This document shows positions 26,050 through 34,749 of a stretch of DNA of 64,000 bases, piece by piece. The DNA comes from UBA8108 sp965659285. Lineage in GTDB: Bacteria > Planctomycetota > UBA8108. The position numbers and the translations under genes were made by a program. The stretch spans positions 1-64,000 of the forward strand of contig CBFHWB010000001.1 of assembly GCA_965659285.1 (NCBI GenBank), read 5' to 3'. Under the pieces are notes generated by a model. It had not been told where the DNA came from. It did no database searches and saw only the letters and a program-made list of their open reading frames with translations. Within the stretch, counting starts at the first letter, position 1. Each line of letters opens with the position of its first letter.

Positions 26050-27267
26050 ATGTCAGAAGATATTATTCGATTCAGCCAGAGGATGGACCGTCTGCCTCCC
26101 TACCTCTTCGGGACCATCAACTCGCTCAAAGATTCCAAGAGACGCGACGGGATCGACATCATCGACATGGCCATGGGCAACCCGACCGATGCCACTCCCG
26201 AGCCGATCGTCGACAAGCTCTGCGAGGTGGTAAAGGATCCCCGGAACCATCGCTACTCCGCGGCCTCGGGACTCTACAACCTGCGGCGCGAGGTCTCGAA
26301 ATATTACAAATCAAACTGGAACGTCGATATCGATCCGGAAACCGAGGTCATCGCGACCATCGGAAGCAAGGAAGGCTTCAGCCACCTGTGCCTGGCTCTG
26401 CTGGGCCCCGGCGACCTGGCCTTTGTGCCGACTCCCTCCTTCCCGATTCATTCCTACGCGGTTGTGATCGCCGGCGGCGAATGCCTGGGAGTCCCGGTCG
26501 AGGACGATGAGGAATTCCTCCGCCAGATAGACGAAGCCTGCACCAAGATGGACAACAGTCCCAAGGTGCTCTTCCTCAACTACCCCCACAACCCGACCGC
26601 GCACACTGTCGAGGCGGCCTTCTTCGAGGAGGTCGTAGGCCTGGCGCGGCGCCACAACCTGACAGTGGTCCATGATTTCGCCTACAGCCAGATAACCTTC
26701 GACGGCTACCAGGCTCCCAGCTTCCTGTCCACGCCTGGCGCCAAGGAGATCGGCTGCGAGTTCACCACCATGTCAAAATCATTCAATATGGCGGGCTGGA
26801 GAATCGGCTACTGCGTCGGCAACCGCCGAATCATCGAAGCTCTCGGACAGATCAAGGGCTACTACGATTACGGAATCTTCCAGGCGATCCAGATCGCCTC
26901 GATCATCGGCCTGCGTCATTGTGGCGACCTGGTCAAAGAACAGGCTCTTCAGTACCAGGAGCGCCGGGATGTCCTGCTCGACGGCATGGCCCGCATCGGC
27001 TGGGAGGACGTCACCAGTCCCCGAGCGGGGATGTTTGTCTGGGCAAAGCTCCCGCAGAAATACGCCTCGATGGGCTCCATGGAATTTGCCAGGCGCATGA
27101 TGGAAGATGCCGAGGTGGCCGTTGCCCCCGGAATCGGCTTCGGACCCGAAGGCGAAGGCTACCTCCGCCTCGCCCTGATCGAAAACCGCCCGCGCCTGCA
27201 ACAGGCTGTACGGCAGATCGGACGCGCCTTCCAGAAATGGGATGCGGAAAGTTCCCAGGGAGCCTGA
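26050..27267 (+). CDS. alaC: Alanine aminotransferase (AlaC-like class I/II PLP enzyme)
   Basis: 405 residues from the ATG at 26050, where homology to the family begins (FSQRMDRLPPYLFGTINSLK); an upstream ATG at 25984 would add an unrelated 22-residue tail. Hallmarks of the E. coli AlaC group are IIDMAMGNPTDATP, IGSKEGFSHL, the NYPHNPTAHTVE segment with the substrate-contact Asn, and the PLP lysine in TTMSKSFNMAGWRIGY. The reaction is probably pyruvate plus glutamate to alanine plus 2-oxoglutarate in the cytosol. It is transcribed convergently with the second cytochrome b gene, the stop codons being 18 bases apart. Confidence 0.9.
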   Translation: MSEDIIRFSQRMDRLPPYLFGTINSLKDSKRRDGIDIIDMAMGNPTDATPEPIVDKLCEVVKDPRNHRYSAASGLYNLRREVSKYYKSNWNVDIDPETEVIATIGSKEGFSHLCLALLGPGDLAFVPTPSFPIHSYAVVIAGGECLGVPVEDDEEFLRQIDEACTKMDNSPKVLFLNYPHNPTAHTVEAAFFEEVVGLARRHNLTVVHDFAYSQITFDGYQAPSFLSTPGAKEIGCEFTTMSKSFNMAGWRIGYCVGNRRIIEALGQIKGYYDYGIFQAIQIASIIGLRHCGDLVKEQALQYQERRDVLLDGMARIGWEDVTSPRAGMFVWAKLPQKYASMGSMEFARRMMEDAEVAVAPGIGFGPEGEGYLRLALIENRPRLQQAVRQIGRAFQKWDAESSQGA

Positions 27268-27285
27268 GGAAGTCCGGCCTGCGGC

Positions 27286-30159
27286 CTACTTCTCGTCGTC
27301 GGAATCGAGAGGATCGAGCAAGGCATCGCGCTCGTTCTGGAAATCCGAAACATCCCGGGTCTTAGAAGACTTTTTCTTGCCGGAACCCCTCGACGACTTA
27401 CGCCGGCTCCCGGCGCCGGCGGTCTTCCCCTTCTTCGCACGGGTTGATTTGCGCGGCTTGTCGGAAACGGCTCCCGCGGCCAACTCCTCACCGGGAATCG
27501 TGAAGAGCTTGACAATGCAGAGCAGGCTGAAGATGGCTGCGACGACCCAGGCCCAGACAACGACAGATTTCTCCGCTGAAGCCCGGCCAGCCTGACGCTG
27601 AGCCATCTCCTCTGACAGGGCGGCAAGGGAGGTTGAGATGCCGGCCTTCTGCTTCTGGATGAAGGCTGGATCGAGCCGGTGAACCGCTGGGCGGAGTTGC
27701 CGGGCCTTTAACGCGAGCTCCTCGAAGCGCTCTTTTTCGGCAACCTTCCCATCGACGGGATAGCCGGATTTTTCCAGGTCGAGCAGCTTCGACCGGGCCG
27801 AAGAGAGCTCCGCATCCAGGGCATCCAAGTCAGCCTTGATCTGCTGGAACGGCGCCGTCAACTCATCGTCTTCGTCTGTATATCCGTCATCCTCCCAGAG
27901 AAAATCGCCGGGCTTCAGCACTGCGTGATTCTCATGACAATCCCAGCAGACCTTCGTATGAACCGTGACGGACTCTTCGCCCTCCGAATCTTCCTTCTCA
28001 CCCGAAGCGGGAGCCCTGGCCGCGAGATAATGCTCCAGGACCTCGTCGTGGCAGCTCCCGCATAATTTCCCCGCCAGCTCGGGGTCTTCATCATCAGGTC
28101 GATCCGGTCGTCCCCTGGAATCAACCAGCATCCCCTGGTGCGAATAGAGGAAGAGTCTCTTGTCCTCGGGCGTCTCAATGCTGCGATGCCACTTGATCTC
28201 AAGCCTGGGCTTTGGAGGCTCCTTCTCTTCTTCCGGCTCCTCTTCTTTCTTCTCAGACTCATCTTCCGCAGGTTCTTCCCCCTCCGGTTTTCCAGCAGCC
28301 TCGGCGTCCGCAGGTTTTCCGGCAGCGGGCACCCCTTCTTCAGCCTCCTGGCCAGCAGGCTTTTCTTCCGCCGGTTTCTCTTCCGCCGGCTTGTCTTTCT
28401 CTGCCGGCTCTTCGGCATCTTTCTTTTCTTTCGGGGCTCCATCTTCAGCGCCTGATTTTCTTTCTTTCGCAGGTTCCTCTTCGGCCTTTTCTTTTTCGCT
28501 TTCCTCTTCAGCCGGATTGGCGTCTTTTCCGGAGTTCTCCGGCTTGGCCTCCTCTTCCACTTCCTCTTCCTCCGGCTCTTTCGAGGCTTCCTCGTCAGCT
28601 TCAAACAACAGCTCGAGAGCGAGGAGGAATTGCTCTGGAGGCGCGGTGTCAATTCCGCCATGGCAATCTACGCATTGCACTCCGGCGGCGTGATGGACGC
28701 TTTCGGTCCATTTCTCCAGCGGCTTCTCATGTTTATGGCAGCTTCCGCAGGTCCCCCCGTCCGGCAGACCGTCCTGGCGCAACCCAGGCGTAACGATAGC
28801 TTCATCCTCAGGCGTCTCCTCCTGCGATTCTTCCTCTTCAGCCGGACCGCCGCCGCCTCCTTCTTCCGAACCATCCTTAGCAGGATCATCGCCGGCCGAA
28901 CCCGCTTCCTCTCCAGCCTGACCTTCTCCAGCGGCCTCCTTGCCGGACTCCTCGACACGCTCCGGGTAACCCTTGCTGCTGAAGTGATAACCCCAGCGCG
29001 TGGTCTCGGAGATATAGCCAAGAAAGCCCATCCCGAAGACGCCGAGAAGGAGCAGGAAGGCCAGGACCGCAAAAACCGGCCGCCGGGTGATCTTGCGCTC
29101 CTTGCCGCGGTCTATGACCGGCAACAGGAAGAGAACCAGCGCGACACCGTTAATCGTCAACACTCCGAGAAAGGCGGGATCGACACCCCAGGATCTGAGA
29201 AAAGGCAGTGCCGAGTAGAGATTGTCATCGAAGTACTTGAGGAACTGGTACATCGGCAGGAAGTACCACTCCGGCTTGATGCCCTCTGGTGTTCCAAACC
29301 TGTCGGCCGGTTCCCCGAGATGCCAGGGCCACCAGGTGGCAAAAGTCACCAGGAGAGCGAAACCGAGGTTGCAGGCGATCAAATCCCGATAGACCTGCCG
29401 TGGGAAGAAAGGCTCGCTGCCGCCCTTGGCCAGCGCCGCCTTATTGCCCAGTTCGATCTCATCGGTAACTGTGGTCTTGGGCGAGATCCCCTTCCAGGTT
29501 ATCAGGGCGAGGTGATAGCCGACGAGGGCCAGCAGCAGCAGAGGCAGGATGACCACGTGGAGGGCGAAGAAGCGGCCGAGGGTGGCTCCGGAAACATCCT
29601 CTCCCCCGCAGATGAGTTCCTTGAGCGTTGACCCGATCACCGGAAAAGAGTCGATCGCTCCAAGCCCTACCCGGGTAGCCCAGAAGGCAAGCTGGTTCCA
29701 GGGCAGCAGGTAGCCTGAGAAACAGAAGAGCATCGAGACCCCCAGCAGGAGCATTCCCACGAACCAGGTAAACTCTCGAGGACGCTTGTAGGATCCGTAC
29801 CAGACGACCTTGAGCATGTGAAGCACGAGCACCACGATAATGAAACTCGCGCCCCAGGAATGCATCTGCCGGATGAGCCAACCCAGCCGGGCGTGATACT
29901 CAATCGTCTGCACCGACTTGAAGGCCAGCGTCTCCTCGGGAACGTAGAGCGTCAGCAGGAGACAGCCGGTAAAAAACTGGAGAGCGAAGAAGAACAGGGC
30001 CAGCGCCCCCGTGGTATAGAGCCAGGACAGGCGCGTCGGAACAGGCTTGCCGGCCTGCTCTCCCGCGAGGGCGAGCATCCTCTCGCCTCCGCTTCGATCG
30101 AGCAGCCATGCTTTCAGCCTTGCGATAGATTTCCCTGTCTTGTCCGGCAATTCTCTCAC
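27286..30159 (-). CDS. Cytochrome b fused to a tetrahaem c domain with acidic linker and basic tail
   Basis: 957 residues from a GTG at 30157-30159, five bases after the Rieske stop. Residues 1-390 are a full-length cytochrome b: haem ligands H100/H114 and H201/H216 (b6-type spacing) and the PEWY motif at 296-299. Four c-haem sites follow: CGSCH 471-475, CVDCH 496-500, CGSCH 700-704 and CWDCH 738-742. Between the second and third lies a Glu/Lys/Pro/Ala-rich stretch (519-650) with PAEEK repeats. A coiled-coil-like part (765-860), a last membrane helix (866-886) and a Lys/Arg/Ser-rich tail (902-935) end the protein. By positive-inside logic the tail is cytoplasmic and the haems periplasmic. It should combine quinol oxidation and c-type electron output in one chain. 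Confidence 0.92.
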   Translation of the reverse strand: MRELPDKTGKSIARLKAWLLDRSGGERMLALAGEQAGKPVPTRLSWLYTTGALALFFFALQFFTGCLLLTLYVPEETLAFKSVQTIEYHARLGWLIRQMHSWGASFIIVVLVLHMLKVVWYGSYKRPREFTWFVGMLLLGVSMLFCFSGYLLPWNQLAFWATRVGLGAIDSFPVIGSTLKELICGGEDVSGATLGRFFALHVVILPLLLLALVGYHLALITWKGISPKTTVTDEIELGNKAALAKGGSEPFFPRQVYRDLIACNLGFALLVTFATWWPWHLGEPADRFGTPEGIKPEWYFLPMYQFLKYFDDNLYSALPFLRSWGVDPAFLGVLTINGVALVLFLLPVIDRGKERKITRRPVFAVLAFLLLLGVFGMGFLGYISETTRWGYHFSSKGYPERVEESGKEAAGEGQAGEEAGSAGDDPAKDGSEEGGGGGPAEEEESQEETPEDEAIVTPGLRQDGLPDGGTCGSCHKHEKPLEKWTESVHHAAGVQCVDCHGGIDTAPPEQFLLALELLFEADEEASKEPEEEEVEEEAKPENSGKDANPAEEESEKEKAEEEPAKERKSGAEDGAPKEKKDAEEPAEKDKPAEEKPAEEKPAGQEAEEGVPAAGKPADAEAAGKPEGEEPAEDESEKKEEEPEEEKEPPKPRLEIKWHRSIETPEDKRLFLYSHQGMLVDSRGRPDRPDDEDPELAGKLCGSCHDEVLEHYLAARAPASGEKEDSEGEESVTVHTKVCWDCHENHAVLKPGDFLWEDDGYTDEDDELTAPFQQIKADLDALDAELSSARSKLLDLEKSGYPVDGKVAEKERFEELALKARQLRPAVHRLDPAFIQKQKAGISTSLAALSEEMAQRQAGRASAEKSVVVWAWVVAAIFSLLCIVKLFTIPGEELAAGAVSDKPRKSTRAKKGKTAGAGSRRKSSRGSGKKKSSKTRDVSDFQNERDALLDPLDSDDEK

Positions 30160-30164
30160 CCAGT

Positions 30165-30614
30165 TCAGGTTGGATTTTCCAGGTAACGATCAAGAAGAAC
30201 GACCGCTCCGGAACCATCATCGTCGGCGAGCGCAAACTCCCGCAGCGGCTCCTGCGGAGGTTTCCTGGTTACCTTGCCAGAGGTATCGAAGGCTCCCCCG
30301 TGACACGGACAGTGAAAGCCGCGCACGCCCTTATTCCAGTTAACGTTGCAATCGAGATGGGTACACTTCGCATCAAAGGCCCTCAGGCTGTCCCCAACCT
30401 TGAGCACATAGACCTTTTTTCCATTGAACTGCACCGGCACCGGCTCGGCTCCAACGACATCGAAATACGAGCGGTCCTGCTCCAACTGGAGCTTGGCCTG
30501 GCGCGGCCGGCGCGGCAGGGGCCGCAGGAAATTAACCGCGGCGACCACCAATCCTCCGGCGTAAACCAACGGAAAAAGAAGCAGCGCAAGGTGCTCAAAC
30601 ATTCTCCGTGTCAT
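30165..30614 (-). CDS. Rieske iron-sulfur protein of the second bc complex
   Basis: 149 residues with an N-terminal anchor helix (8-30) starting MTRRMFEH. Cluster ligands are C84, H86 and C89 in CTHLDC and C102, C104 and H105 in CPCHGGAF. It is shorter than the first Rieske protein (172 residues) and differs in the cluster loops, so the two are not a recent duplication. Its TGA is five bases from the GTG of the cytochrome b-c fusion gene, giving a two-gene quinol-oxidising unit. The 131 bases upstream, to the S4 gene, show no clear promoter, so the unit may be read from further up. Confidence 0.94.
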   Translation of the reverse strand: MTRRMFEHLALLLFPLVYAGGLVVAAVNFLRPLPRRPRQAKLQLEQDRSYFDVVGAEPVPVQFNGKKVYVLKVGDSLRAFDAKCTHLDCNVNWNKGVRGFHCPCHGGAFDTSGKVTRKPPQEPLREFALADDDGSGAVVLLDRYLENPT

Positions 30615-30745
30615 CGAAAGCTACTCCTGATGCGGGCCATCCACCGGACTCGACTGGTCCTCCACTTCTTCAACAGGCTTAGCATACCTCCTCTAAAGCC
30701 CTCGGTCCACAGGGACCTTAGGCAGGGGATCAAGAAGCTCAACCT

Positions 30746-30937
30746 TCAAGCTTCCCCGACCACGCAACTGCGCTCACCCAGTTGGATAACATCCCCCGCT
30801 GCCAGCCTCTTTCCACGGCGGGTTTCGACAATCCCGTTAACCGAGACCTCGCCCGCGCGGATGAGCACCTTGGCTTCACCGCCGCTCTCTACCCATCCCT
30901 GGTATTTAAGGAATTGATCCAGCTTGAAGGTCTTCAA
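30746..30937 (-). CDS. Small S4-domain RNA-binding protein (YbcJ/RlbA-like)
   Basis: 63 residues from a TTG at 30935-30937. It is almost only an S4 fold: FKLDQFLKYQGWVESGGEAK, then the GEVSVNGIVETRRGKRL turn and a final IQLGERSCVVG strand, close in layout to E. coli YbcJ (about 70 residues). S4 proteins of this type bind structured RNA, probably rRNA. The frame is open upstream to 31087, but that would overlap the 3' end of the dockerin-tailed gene; a GGAG about 14 bases before the TTG is an imperfect ribosome site. The start is therefore the least certain point. Confidence 0.78.
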   Translation of the reverse strand: MKTFKLDQFLKYQGWVESGGEAKVLIRAGEVSVNGIVETRRGKRLAAGDVIQLGERSCVVGEA

Positions 30938-30962
30938 GGCGCTCGGGCTTCTCCACCCGGCA

Positions 30963-32165
30963 TCAACATCCGTCGTAGGTCTCGCAATCGATGCCGTCAT
31001 CGGTCGGATCGCCGCCGCAGGCGAAGGGGCCCGGATCAGCGGGGACCGTCCCGCCAACAAAGAGGAACTGGAAAATGACAATCCCATCAGTCAACTGGAC
31101 TACGCCGTTGTCGTCTGTATCCGCCGCGTCCAGACAGGAGGGCATAGCCGCTCCCATGAACAGGGTGTTGAGAATCCGGATCCCATCGGTCAGTTGCAGG
31201 GCTCCATTCCCATCGGTGTCGCCGCGCTTGAAGCGCTCCTCTGGTTCGGCCTCGGCAGGGCGAACGCTGATGCTCAGGTCCTCAGGTCCGCCGGGAATCT
31301 CGATACCGAATTCGTCGAGAAAGCCCACGCGGAAATTATGCTCGCCACCGCCATCGAAAATCTTGACCATCAGGGTGTGGCGCCCGGGCTCGAGAACGAT
31401 GTTTCCGAGGTTCGGATAATCAAAGGGCTGATCCTGGTACATCCTGTCAAGGGCGCCTCGGGAGGCGTTGTTGACATGCAGGCTCTGCCCATCGAGGAGC
31501 AGTTGGACCGAATCGTCACTGGAGACGCCGAGGTGAATTTCAATCTCCTCCTTAACGTCAAGGTAGGTCACCGCGTAGCACATCACGTTGTCATTGTTCC
31601 CGTAGATGCTATCGAAATCGATGCGGTCATCGTCATCGTCACGATCAAACCACTCGACCCAGGTGGGCACCTCATCTGGATTGCGGCCCATTTCGTTCGG
31701 CGCCAGGCCGGTAGAAGCGGACGCGCCGTTATAGTCAGGCTCCATCGCCATTGCGCCAACCGGAACAATTTCCGTCTCTGAGGTTTCCCCATCGGTGAGA
31801 TAGTCCCTGGCGATTTCTTCTTCGCCCGGAGCAGCCCCTCCATCCCGGGTAAACGGACCGAGAACCAGCCAGTTCTGGATACTGCCGAAATCGCTCACGG
31901 AAGCCAGGCTTGCGGCCGAGGTGGCATTCGTCTCTCCTGAAATGACAAAGACAAAATCGTTTTCCGGTTCGGTAACCTCGCCGGAAAAGGTGCCTGAAAC
32001 AGAATCGTCAGGTAGGACCGAATAGGTCAGTTCGGTGATATTCCCTTCACTGATGTCCAATTCCCAGCGAACGATATTATCCTCGATGACCTGCCCTTCC
32101 TGTCCAACGCTGGTAATTTCCCATTGAGGCGGAACCGTCTCGGTGACCGTAACGAGTTCGGCCCG
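30963..32165 (-). CDS. Downstream part of broken secreted gene: PA14-like and dockerin-like domains
   Basis: In frame with the signal-peptide segment after the TAG at 32166-32168; the first ATG inside is at 32058-32060 (365 residues). The 35 codons between TAG and that ATG look like protein (a VTVTETVPPQWEITSVG strand pattern), so the gene is probably continuous. Domains: a DUF11/CARDB-like beta-sandwich, then a PA14-like ligand-binding region (IQNWLVLGPF ... SDDSVQLLLDGQSL ... GRHTLMVKIFDGGG). Two dockerin-like repeats end the protein (DTDGNGALQLTDGIRILNTLF and DTDDNGVVQLTDGIVIFQFLF), with a Cys-rich C-terminus. Stand-alone translation would lack a secretion signal. Stop is TGA, 25 bases before the S4 start. 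Confidence 0.75.
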   Translation of the reverse strand, partial: RAELVTVTETVPPQWEITSVGQEGQVIEDNIVRWELDISEGNITELTYSVLPDDSVSGTFSGEVTEPENDFVFVISGETNATSAASLASVSDFGSIQNWLVLGPFTRDGGAAPGEEEIARDYLTDGETSETEIVPVGAMAMEPDYNGASASTGLAPNEMGRNPDEVPTWVEWFDRDDDDDRIDFDSIYGNNDNVMCYAVTYLDVKEEIEIHLGVSSDDSVQLLLDGQSLHVNNASRGALDRMYQDQPFDYPNLGNIVLEPGRHTLMVKIFDGGGEHNFRVGFLDEFGIEIPGGPEDLSISVRPAEAEPEERFKRGDTDGNGALQLTDGIRILNTLFMGAAMPSCLDAADTDDNGVVQLTDGIVIFQFLFVGGTVPADPGPFACGGDPTDDGIDCETYDGC

Positions 32166-33179
32166 CTAACACACCCCCGGCCCGCGCCGACTCGACAGCG
32201 ACAGTACGACCGGGTACTCCTCACCATCCTCATAGATCGCCGTCTCTTCCCCCTCGACCGCAACCCGCCCATCCCAGAGCGACCGGGTGACCTCTACCGG
32301 CGCCGTCCGGCAGCCGCCGATCAGGGTGATCGTCAGGTCATCGATACGAGAGGTGGCTCCCGGCTGCTGGACCTGCCCGAAGGAAGCGCCGAAGAGAACC
32401 TCGACGTTGGTCGCGTCATCCCGGGTCTGCCTGTTGTGATTCAGGCCATTGGTATCGACCACCTGGAGTTGGGGCTCCTCGGGAGGATCATCTCCCTCCT
32501 CCCAGAGCTTCATGCTGATCTGCACCGGCCCTCCATCGTCATTTCCCTGGGCGGAGACCTCGACCCAATACCATTCGCCCTGGATGATCGGAAAGCCCGG
32601 ATCCGCCCTGGCATAACCTACAGCGCCGTTCGGCCATTCAAGATGAGGAACCGCCTGGTGACAGCCGGTAAACTCGGCGATCGCCAGGGTGCCGTCAAAG
32701 AACTCTCCATCAACTCCTTCGGGGTAGATGACACAGGCGTAGCCTCTCTCCAGCGAGGCATCGAGCTCCGCATTGGGCCCATCAAAAACCCCCACCCTTC
32801 CCCGCATGTAGATCAGCATCTCGCTGATGGTCTCGAGATTCACGAGGGCCCTCAAGCGGTAGTCCTTCGATCCCTCGGGAAAGATCTCAGCGACCGTATT
32901 CGGATAGAGACTGGCAAGCGCGATCCCTGAGACGGCGTGGTTGGTCATCAACAGGCTGCCATCATTGATCTCGAGACCGCCGACCGGATACAGATCCCCG
33001 CAAAGATCAACAACGCCCGGATGGAAGAAATCCTCCAGTTCCTCCGGCTCCTCGAATTCATAGACCAGCAGATCCTCTTCCTCCTGCTTGCCCTGGGCCT
33101 GCAGAAGAATTGGAGAAGCAAAAAACAAGGCGAAGAGCGCCACCCACAAGCCACAAAGAAGATTCCCGGCTTTTAACAT
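32166..33179 (-). CDS. Secreted LamG-like protein, 5' part of a gene broken by in-frame TAG
   Basis: 337 residues from the ATG at 33177-33179, with GGAGGGG six bases upstream. Residues 1-29 are a signal peptide (cut near LQAQG). The rest is a beta-rich concanavalin/LamG-like domain (GGLEINDGSLLMTNHA, GEWYWVEVSAQGNDDG, ISRIDDLTIT-like end: here TSRIDDLTITLIGG), as found in exported planctomycete proteins of unknown ligand. The frame stops at TAG (32166-32168) in the middle of the next beta-sandwich (VVLSLSSRRGPGVC*RAELVTVTE). Because the same frame continues as plausible protein for another 400 codons, I judge the TAG an internal break rather than a natural terminus. Confidence 0.75.
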   Translation of the reverse strand: MLKAGNLLCGLWVALFALFFASPILLQAQGKQEEEDLLVYEFEEPEELEDFFHPGVVDLCGDLYPVGGLEINDGSLLMTNHAVSGIALASLYPNTVAEIFPEGSKDYRLRALVNLETISEMLIYMRGRVGVFDGPNAELDASLERGYACVIYPEGVDGEFFDGTLAIAEFTGCHQAVPHLEWPNGAVGYARADPGFPIIQGEWYWVEVSAQGNDDGGPVQISMKLWEEGDDPPEEPQLQVVDTNGLNHNRQTRDDATNVEVLFGASFGQVQQPGATSRIDDLTITLIGGCRTAPVEVTRSLWDGRVAVEGEETAIYEDGEEYPVVLSLSSRRGPGVC

Positions 33180-33439
33180 CAATATCCCCTCCTCGTAGAG
33201 GCGGTCCGCTTATTTCAGAACTCAGGCAGAGCGACCCAAACGTTCTGCTTTACTAATTGTAGATACTCAACAGTCCCTCTACAAACCCTTATTGATAGCG
33301 AAGAGCCCGGCCCTGAAGCTCTCAATGTCCGCAGGCGAAGCAAAACGGTTGGCCACGCCCCGCATCCCCGTGTTAGAAGACCAGTCTCAGCGTCAGGATG
33401 GCCCGGAAAAAACAATTCGGCAACAAGGAGATTTCCCCC

Positions 33440-34741
33440 GTGGCAACCATTACAGGCCTTACCGTCCGCGACATCCGCATCCCGACCTCGGACAGCCTCA
33501 CCGGATCCGATGCGATGAACCCTGACCCTGATTACTCGGCGGCCTACGTAGAACTCCAGACCGACCATCCCGATGGACTCGCAGGCCACGGCCTGGCCTT
33601 TACAATCGGCCGCGGCAACGAGCTCTGCGCCGCCGCGGTTGAGGCCTGGAAGCCCTTCGTCATCGGGTTGGACCTTGACGACATCAGGGCTGACATGCGC
33701 TCCTTCTGGAGAAGGCTGACAGGCGACAGCCAACTGAGATGGGTCGGTCCTGAGAAGGGAACCGTTCACATGGCCTCTGCGGCGATCATCAACGCCGCCT
33801 GGGATCTCCTCGCCAAGCTGGAGGGGAAGCCGCTCTGGAAGCTGCTGGCGGATATGAGCGCCGAGGAGTTGGTCGCCTGCATCGACTTCACCTACATCTC
33901 AGATCTGTTGACCCCCGAGGAAGCGGTCGAATTGCTGCGGGAAAAGGAAACCGGCCGTGAGGCCCGGGAGCAGGAAATGCTGGAGCGCGGATTTCCCGCC
34001 TACACGACATCTACAGGCTGGCTCGGTTACGAAGATGAAAAGATCAGGGATCTCTGCCGGCAAGCCGTAGAAGATGGATGGTCGCACGTCAAGATCAAGG
34101 TTGGAGCCGACCTCCAGGATGACATCCGCCGATCGTCGATCATCCGTGAAATGATCGGCCCGGATCGCGAGCTCATGTTTGATGCCAACCAGGTATGGGA
34201 TGTGGCTGAGGCCATCGAGAACATGAAGCACCTTGCGGAATTTTCACCGCTCTGGATCGAGGAGCCCACCAGCCCGGATGATGTTCTCGGCCACGCGGCC
34301 ATCTCCAGGGCCGTCGCCCCCATCGGAGTGGCCACCGGAGAGTGCTGCCAGAACCGCGTGCTCTTCAAACAGTTCCTGCAGGCCGAAGCAATCCAGTTCG
34401 TTCAGATCGACAGTTGCCGACTCGGTGGAGTCAACGAGGTTCTCTCCGTGCTCCTCATGGCCGCCAAGTGCGGCGTGCCGGTCTGCCCTCACGCCGGCGG
34501 CATCGGACTCTGCGAACATGTCCAGCACCTCGCGATCTTCGACTACATCAGGGTCGGCTGCAGCCTGGAGAACCGCGTGATCGAATACGTCGACAACCTG
34601 CATGAGCACTTCGAGAACCCCGTCACGATGCGCGACTGCCGCTACCTGCCTCCACAGGCTCCCGGTTACTCGACCACCATGGTCGAAGCCTCCCTCGATC
34701 ACTACGAATTCCCCTCGGGAACAGCCTGGAGAGACCGCTGA
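33440..34741 (+). CDS. L-fuconate dehydratase (enolase superfamily, ENOSF1/FucD type)
   Basis: 433 residues from the GTG at 33440, preferred over the ATG at 33398 because AAGGAG (33425-33430) lies nine bases upstream and family homology starts here (ITGLTVRDIRIPTSDS). The sequence follows human ENOSF1 and bacterial FucD closely: MNPDPDYSAAYVEL, VGPEKGTVHMASAAIINAAWD, the KIKVGADLQDD catalytic Lys region, metal ligands in MFDANQ, IEEPTSPDD and GECCQNRV, and the catalytic His in VCPHAGGIGLCE. It dehydrates L-fuconate to 2-keto-3-deoxy-L-fuconate. No other fucose-pathway gene is nearby, so the physiological context is unclear; fucoidan or host-glycan fucose use is a reasonable inference. Confidence 0.92.
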   Translation: MATITGLTVRDIRIPTSDSLTGSDAMNPDPDYSAAYVELQTDHPDGLAGHGLAFTIGRGNELCAAAVEAWKPFVIGLDLDDIRADMRSFWRRLTGDSQLRWVGPEKGTVHMASAAIINAAWDLLAKLEGKPLWKLLADMSAEELVACIDFTYISDLLTPEEAVELLREKETGREAREQEMLERGFPAYTTSTGWLGYEDEKIRDLCRQAVEDGWSHVKIKVGADLQDDIRRSSIIREMIGPDRELMFDANQVWDVAEAIENMKHLAEFSPLWIEEPTSPDDVLGHAAISRAVAPIGVATGECCQNRVLFKQFLQAEAIQFVQIDSCRLGGVNEVLSVLLMAAKCGVPVCPHAGGIGLCEHVQHLAIFDYIRVGCSLENRVIEYVDNLHEHFENPVTMRDCRYLPPQAPGYSTTMVEASLDHYEFPSGTAWRDR

Positions 34742-34749
34742 GACGGGCG

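Noticed and set aside
28200..28650. Acidic linker of the cytochrome b-c fusion as an assembly join between two genes
   Set aside because: The frame is continuous, haem pairs on both sides are in frame, and codon pattern is uniform; kept as one gene, though read support should be checked.
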